Shown here: piece by piece, positions 61,001-64,000 of the stretch
Layout of the letters: each line of letters starts with the position of its first letter
Numbering within the stretch: the stretch's first letter is position 1
NCBI GenBank assembly: GCA_965247035.1
Contig: CBDFGJ010000001.1
Coordinates: forward strand, 1,544,548-1,608,547
Direction: 5' to 3'
DNA length: 64,000 nucleotides
From: Azophilus sp965247035
GTDB lineage: Bacteria > Pseudomonadota > Gammaproteobacteria > Pseudomonadales > Azotimanducaceae
Position numbers and translations under genes: made by a program
The notes under the pieces: generated by a model
Database searches by the model: none
The model's input: only the letters and a program-made list of their open reading frames with translations
What the model was told of the DNA's origin: nothing

Positions 61001-64000
61001 CCTCCTGTTCAATATACTCATCGCCAAACTCAATGATCTGCGGATTGGCGCCGGTCAAGGCAATCACCGGCGCGGTGGTGTCGGTGATGGCGACGGTCTG
61101 GGTGGCGGTGGCGAAGTTCCCGCTCGCATCCGTGGCCTTCCAGGTGATGGTGTGTTCTCCGACGGCGAAGTCGTTGGTCTGCGGGTTGCGCGTGATCTCG
61201 AGCGCGTTATCCACCAGGTCAGTCGCAGTTGCCTGTCCCACGGTGACTGGCGTGGTCGGTCCGGTGGCTTCTTTGGATACATCTTCCGGTGCGGTAATCA
61301 CCGGCTTGGTGGTGTCGGCGATGGTGATGGTCTGCTCGGCGGTGCTGCTCAGGCCATTGGCATCGGTCGCGGTCCAGGTGATGATGGTGTCGCCCACCGG
61401 GAAGGTCGCCGGCGCGTCGTCGGTGATGTCGCCATCGGTGGACGTGGCGATGCCGTACTCATCCCGGCCCAGCGGGGTCAAGGTAGCCGTGGCTTCGGTG
61501 GCATAGGGCTCAGGTACGGTGATGCCCGGCTTCATGGTGTCTTCGACGATGACCGTGCGGGTCTTCTGCACGGCGGCGTTGCCGGCGGTGTCGGAGACAT
61601 CGTAGGTGACCGTGTATTGCCCGACCCGGTCGGTGTTCACTGTGCCGGCAATGGCAATGCTGCCGGTGAGGTCGCCATCCACCAGGTCGGTCGCGGTGGC
61701 CTTCAGTTCGGCATAGCCATCGCCAAACTCGATGGTCTGTTCCTCTGCACCGGTCAAGGTGATCTCCGGCGCGGTGGTGTCGGCGATGGTGATGGTCTGG
61801 GTATCGGTCTCTTCATTACCCGAAGCATCCGTTGCCTTCCAGGTGATGGCGTGTTCTCCGACGGCGAAGTCGTTCGTCTCCGGGCTGCGCGTAATCTTGA
61901 GCGCGTTATCTGCCAGGTCAGTCGCGGCGGCCTGTCCCACGGTGACTGACGTGGTCGGTCCGGTGGCTTCCGTGGACACATTCGCCGGTGCGGTGATGTC
62001 CGGCTTGGTGGTGTCGGCGATGGTGATGGTCTGCTCGGCGGTGCTAATCAGGTCATTGGCATCGGTGGCGGTCCAGGTGATGATGGTGTCGCCCACCGGG
62101 AAGGTCGCCGGCGCGTCGTCGGTGATGTCGCCATCGGTGGACGTGGCGATGCCGTACTCATCCCGGCCCAGCGGGGTCAAGGTAGCCGTGGCTTCGGTGG
62201 CATAGGGCTCAGGTGCGGTGATGCCCGGCTTCATGGTGTCTTCGACGATGACCGTGCGGGTCTTCTGCACGGCGGCGTTGCCGGCGGTGTCGGAGACATC
62301 GTAGGTGACCGTGTATTGCCCGACCCGGTCGGTGTTCACTGTGCCGGCAATGGCAATGCTGCCGGTGAGGTCGCCATCCACCAGGTCGGTCGCGGTGGCC
62401 TTCAGTTCGGCATAGCCATCGCCAAACTCGATGGTCTGTTCCTCTGCACCGGTCAAGGTGATCTCCGGCGCGGTGGTGTCGGCGATGGTGATGGTCTGGG
62501 TATCGGTCTCTTCATTACCCGAAGCATCCGTTGCCTTCCAGGTGATGGCGTGTTCTCCGACGGCGAAGTCGTTGGTCTCCGGGCTGCGCGTAATCTTGAG
62601 CGCGTTATCTGCCAGGTCAGTCGCGGCGGCCTGTCCCACGGCGACTGGCGTGGTCGGTCCGGTGGCTTCTTTGGATACATCTTCCGGTGCGGTAATCACC
62701 GGCTTGGTGGTGTCGGTGATGCGGATGGTCTGCTCGGCGGTGCTGCTCAGGCCATTGGCATCGGTCGCGGTCCAGATGATGATGGTGTCGCCCAGCGGGA
62801 AGGTCGCCGGCGTGGTGCTGGTAATCCTGGCACTGCGGTCGCTGGAGGTGGCGGTGCCGTAGTGGTCGTTAGCGGTGAGCGGCGTCTGCTCGGCGATGGC
62901 CTCAGTGGCATAGAGCGCCGGTGCGGTGATGCCCGGCGCGGTGGTGTCGGTCACCCTGACCGTGCGGGTCTTCTGCTCGGCCGGGTTGCCGGCGGCGTCG
63001 GAGACATCGTAGGTGACCGTGTATTCCCCGACCCGGTCGGTGATTACCTCGTCACCGGCAATGACCATCCTGCCGGTGAGTTCGAGGTCATCATCCACCC
63101 GATCGGTGGCGGTTGCCTCCTGTTCAATATACTCATCGCCAAACTCAATGATCTGCGGATTGGCGCCGGTCAAGGCAATCACCGGCGCGGTGGTGTCGGT
63201 GATGGCGACGGTCTGGGTGGCGGTGGCGAAGTTCCCGCTCGCATCCGTGGCCTTCCAGGTGATGGTGTGTTCTCCGACGGCGAAGTCGTTGGTCTGCGGG
63301 TTGCGCGTGATCTCGAGCGCGTTATCCACCAGGTCAGTCGCGGCGGCCTGTCCCACGGCGACTGGCGTGGTCGGTGCGGTGGCTTCCGTGGACACATTCG
63401 CCGGTGCGGTGATGTCCGGCTTGGTGGTGTCGGTGATGCGGATGGTCTGCTCGGCGGTGCTGCTCAGGCCATTGGCATCGGTCGCGGTCCAGATGATGAT
63501 GGTGTCGCCCAGCGGGAAGGTCGCCGGCGCGGTGCTGGTAATCCTGGCACTGCGGTCGCTGGAGGTGGCGGTGCCGTAGTGGTCGTTAGCGGTGAGCGGC
63601 GTCTGCTCGGCGATGGCCTCAGTGGCATAGGGCTCCGGTGCGGTGATGTCCGGCGCGGTGGTGTCGGTCACCCTGACCGTGCGGGTCTTTTGCTCGGCCG
63701 GGTTGCCGGCGGCATCGGAGACATCGTAGGTGACCGTGTATTCCCCGACCCGGTCGGTGATTACCTCGTCACCGGCAATGACCATCCTGCCGGTGAGTTC
63801 GAGGTCATCATCCACCCGATCGGTGGCGGTTGCCTCCTGTTCAATATACTCATCGCCAAACTCAATGATCTGCGGATTGGCGCCGGTCAAGGCAATCACC
63901 GGCGCGGTGGTGTCGGTGATGGTGACGGTCTGGGTGGCGGTGGCGAAGTTCCCGCTCGCATCCGTTGCCTTCCAGGTGATGGCGTGTTCTCCGACGGCGA
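40097..64000 (-). CDS. Second giant repeat-built autotransporter (partial, at least ~7,900 codons)
   Basis: The 5' end lies beyond the window. The C-terminus (about 40097-41222) is an autotransporter beta-barrel ending GTITF that differs from the first giant protein's barrel at only a few residues. The helical linker (LAGPDFADLNRMILSEVARA…) follows at about 41222-41545. From there to 64000 everything is HYR/DUF5011-like repeats. The gene reads as one frame except for two scars, 89 extra bases at 47421-47510 and about 50 extra at 49559-49623; removing both restores a single frame. They look like assembly or polishing errors in the repeats, so the gene is kept as one. If they are real, only the 2.4-kb-codon C-terminal part would be joined to the barrel. 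Surface display and adhesion are inferred. Confidence 0.85.
47421..47510 (-). other. Frame-breaking scar 1 in the second giant gene
   Basis: The phrase GGTGGCTTCCGTGGATACA occurs at 47402 (in register) and again at 47491, 89 bases later. Between them is a shortened, error-rich duplicate of the same HYR segment (GCGGTCCCACGG for GCGGCCTGTCCCACGG; GGCGTGTCGG for GGCGTGGTCGG). It is the only place, with scar 2, where the 699-bp register is lost by a number not divisible by three. Confidence 0.8.
49559..49623 (-). other. Frame-breaking scar 2 in the second giant gene
   Basis: After three more 699-bp units the register slips by 50 bases. A degraded copy of the HYR segment (TCCGGATGGCTTGCCTGGTG for the normal TCCGGTGGCTTCCGTGGATA) precedes the normal copy at 49638. 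It sits at the same point of the repeat as scar 1. Confidence 0.8.

Larger units (their letters stand above)
41545..64000 (-). repeat. Mixed array of 699-bp and 717-bp HYR/DUF5011 units (second giant gene)
   Basis: From about 43.9 to 51 kb the array is made of 699-bp type-A units (233 codons); equivalent positions recur at 44376, 45075, 45774, 46473 and 47172. From about 51 kb onward a 717-bp type-B unit (239 codons) dominates; equivalent positions recur at 53089 and 53806, and at 55933 and 56650. Type B carries ANPQIIEFGDEYIELEATAT, TPLTANDHYGTATSSDRSAR and ITRNPQTNDF in place of the type-A phrases. A-type stretches are interleaved near 54.1-54.9, 57.1-58.4, 59.2-59.8 and 61.3-62.7 kb. Copies are near-identical in DNA. 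Confidence 0.9.

Overview
This window looks like part of a Gram-negative, probably marine or host-associated gammaproteobacterial genome. The evidence is a TonB-dependent receptor, a lipoprotein sulfatase, a YghU-type glutathione transferase, a bacterial P450 and two autotransporter beta-barrels ending in Phe. The lineage is inferred from gene content; no rRNA, tRNA or CRISPR array was seen.

Layout. (1) 1-671: an IS256-family fragment fused to the N-terminal remnant of a nitroreductase. (2) 898-11512: a catabolic island. On the minus strand a TonB receptor is followed by a sulfatase. A divergent IclR regulator lies on the plus strand. A tight minus-strand operon follows: cyclase-family hydrolase, cupin, SDR, sodium:solute symporter, two tiny single-TM proteins, SDR. 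Perfect palindromes sit in front of both minus-strand transcription units. The 3' half of the cyclase gene is tandemly duplicated. The simplest reading is uptake, desulfation and oxidation or hydrolysis of an unidentified, possibly sulfated, cyclic substrate. (3) 11579-14349: a decayed island holding a helicase, a small gene, a nuclease-like gene and an HsdR C-terminal remnant, all broken. (4) 14424-33131: one uninterrupted giant autotransporter gene of about 6,235 codons. (5) 33441-34003: five direct 112-114 bp repeats, each carrying a Shine-Dalgarno/ATG micro-ORF. (6) 34193-40055: a broken HsdR-N-like gene, a frameshifted IS256-type element, yghU, a P450, and a 5'-truncated carboxylesterase ending at a run of 16 C. 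(7) 40097-64000: a second giant autotransporter gene on the same strand. It is a close paralogue at its C-terminus and its 5' end lies outside the window.

The most striking content is the pair of giant surface proteins. Together they occupy about two thirds of the window. Their passengers are built from higher-order tandem repeats: a 699-bp unit (233 aa) and, in the second gene, an additional 717-bp unit (239 aa). Each unit holds two HYR-like domains and one DUF5011-like Ig domain. Unit lengths are multiples of three, so repeat gain or loss keeps the frame. Two error-like scars of 89 and 50 extra bases break the second gene; removing them restores one continuous frame, so repeat copy number there should not be trusted.

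All calls come from reading the sequence and translations; family names rest on motif recognition without database searches.
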